Assembly: GCA_028682985.1 (NCBI GenBank)
Contig: JAJRAE010000218.1
Span: 1 to 5,707, forward strand
DNA: 5,707 nt
Direction of reading: 5' to 3'
Source: Methanobacterium sp.
GTDB lineage: Archaea > Methanobacteriota > Methanobacteria > Methanobacteriales > Methanobacteriaceae
Below, one piece after another: positions 5,379-5,707 of the stretch (the stretch's first letter is position 1; each line of letters opens with the position of its first letter). A program made the position numbers and the translations under genes. Below the pieces are notes generated by a model. That model did no database searches and was not told where the DNA came from. It saw nothing but the letters and a program-made list of their open reading frames with translations.

Positions 5379-5707
5379 TTAGAGGAATAATTGATATGGA
5401 TTGGTATGGCACATCTGGAATATCTCCTTCCAGGAGATTCCAAATTCCATCACCTGTTTTATATAATACTTAAATCCCTGTACTGGCTCTGGATTTTGGA
5501 ATTGTCCCAAATCCGTGGCCATAATACATCGTTCTGCTCCGATTTCTTTTATTGATTGGGTAATTCTCTCCGGGTCCAGCTGATCATGTCCGGGCAGACA
5601 GGCCACGTAACAGTGCTCCAGGTAGGCCATTCTGGACATTTCCTTCTGCTCCTCCAGACTTGCCCCTACCACCTGTGTGAGGGGATGGTTCACCATTACT
5701 TTCGAAA
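5379..5707 (-). CDS. DUF6282-type amidohydrolase-fold protein, C-terminal part
   Basis: Only the C-terminal 109 residues are in the window. The frame stays open through the right edge (residues S-K-V precede the internal Met at 5694-5696), so that Met is not the start. The sequence resembles the end of DUF6282 proteins, relatives of TIM-barrel metal-dependent hydrolases. It has VNHPLT with a candidate metal-site His, the block ASLEEQKEMSRMAYLEHCYVA, a DPERI segment, then GAERCIMATDLGQ, whose Asp sits where amidohydrolases carry the catalytic Asp of the last barrel strand, and a closing NPYQLF like the usual NPAxLL tail. The substrate is unknown, and the other metal ligands lie outside the window. 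It is probably cytoplasmic. A U-rich tract at 5311-5324 likely ends its transcript. Confidence 0.78.
   Translation of the reverse strand, partial: SKVMVNHPLTQVVGASLEEQKEMSRMAYLEHCYVACLPGHDQLDPERITQSIKEIGAERCIMATDLGQFQNPEPVQGFKYYIKQVMEFGISWKEIFQMCHTNPYQLFL

Noticed and set aside
5379..5696. Treating the Met at 5694-5696 as the start of the hydrolase gene
   Set aside because: The frame continues upstream without a stop to the window edge, there is no ribosome site, and the Met lies within a conserved-looking KVMVNHP strand.

Overview
The window looks like a chromosomal segment of a mesophilic, AT-rich methanogenic archaeon of the order Methanobacteriales, most likely Methanobacterium. This rests on recognising the proteins, not on a search. 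It carries an archaeal NYN protein of the TIGR00288 type and a SelA-like PLP enzyme of the TIGR03576 (MTH_1914) type, both typical of methanogens. It also has an archaeal-length RNA 3'-phosphate cyclase, Shine-Dalgarno sites of the GGAGG/GGTGG kind, and very AT-rich spacers rich in TATA-like boxes and T-tracts instead of GC-rich hairpin terminators.

Layout, left to right. 1-167: AT-rich leader with a T9 tract and a perfect 16-bp palindrome. 168-1487 (+): a membrane-anchored PIG-L family deacetylase with an extra C-terminal region. 1488-1528: short convergent terminator gap. 1529-4383 (-): three genes in one direction, read in the order NYN-domain protein, SelA-like PLP enzyme, RNA 3'-terminal phosphate cyclase (rtcA), separated by 60 and 71 bp. 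4384-4759: a 376-bp AT-rich gap holding a 16-bp direct repeat, a small dyad and repeated TATA-like boxes. 4760-5098 (-): an unrecognised 112-residue soluble acidic protein. 5099-5378: AT-rich spacer with a promoter candidate and a terminator candidate. 5379-5707 (-): the C-terminal part of a DUF6282-type amidohydrolase-fold protein whose start lies beyond the window.

How the genes may work together. The NYN protein (likely RNA nuclease fold), the SelA-like PLP enzyme (fold shared with enzymes acting on aminoacyl-tRNA) and RtcA (RNA 3'-end cyclisation) could form an RNA end-processing or tRNA-related unit. This is inference from adjacency and family membership; the spacers also leave room for separate promoters. 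The deacetylase is probably a cell-surface enzyme unrelated to that cluster. I saw no mobile element, CRISPR array, tRNA or rRNA gene.
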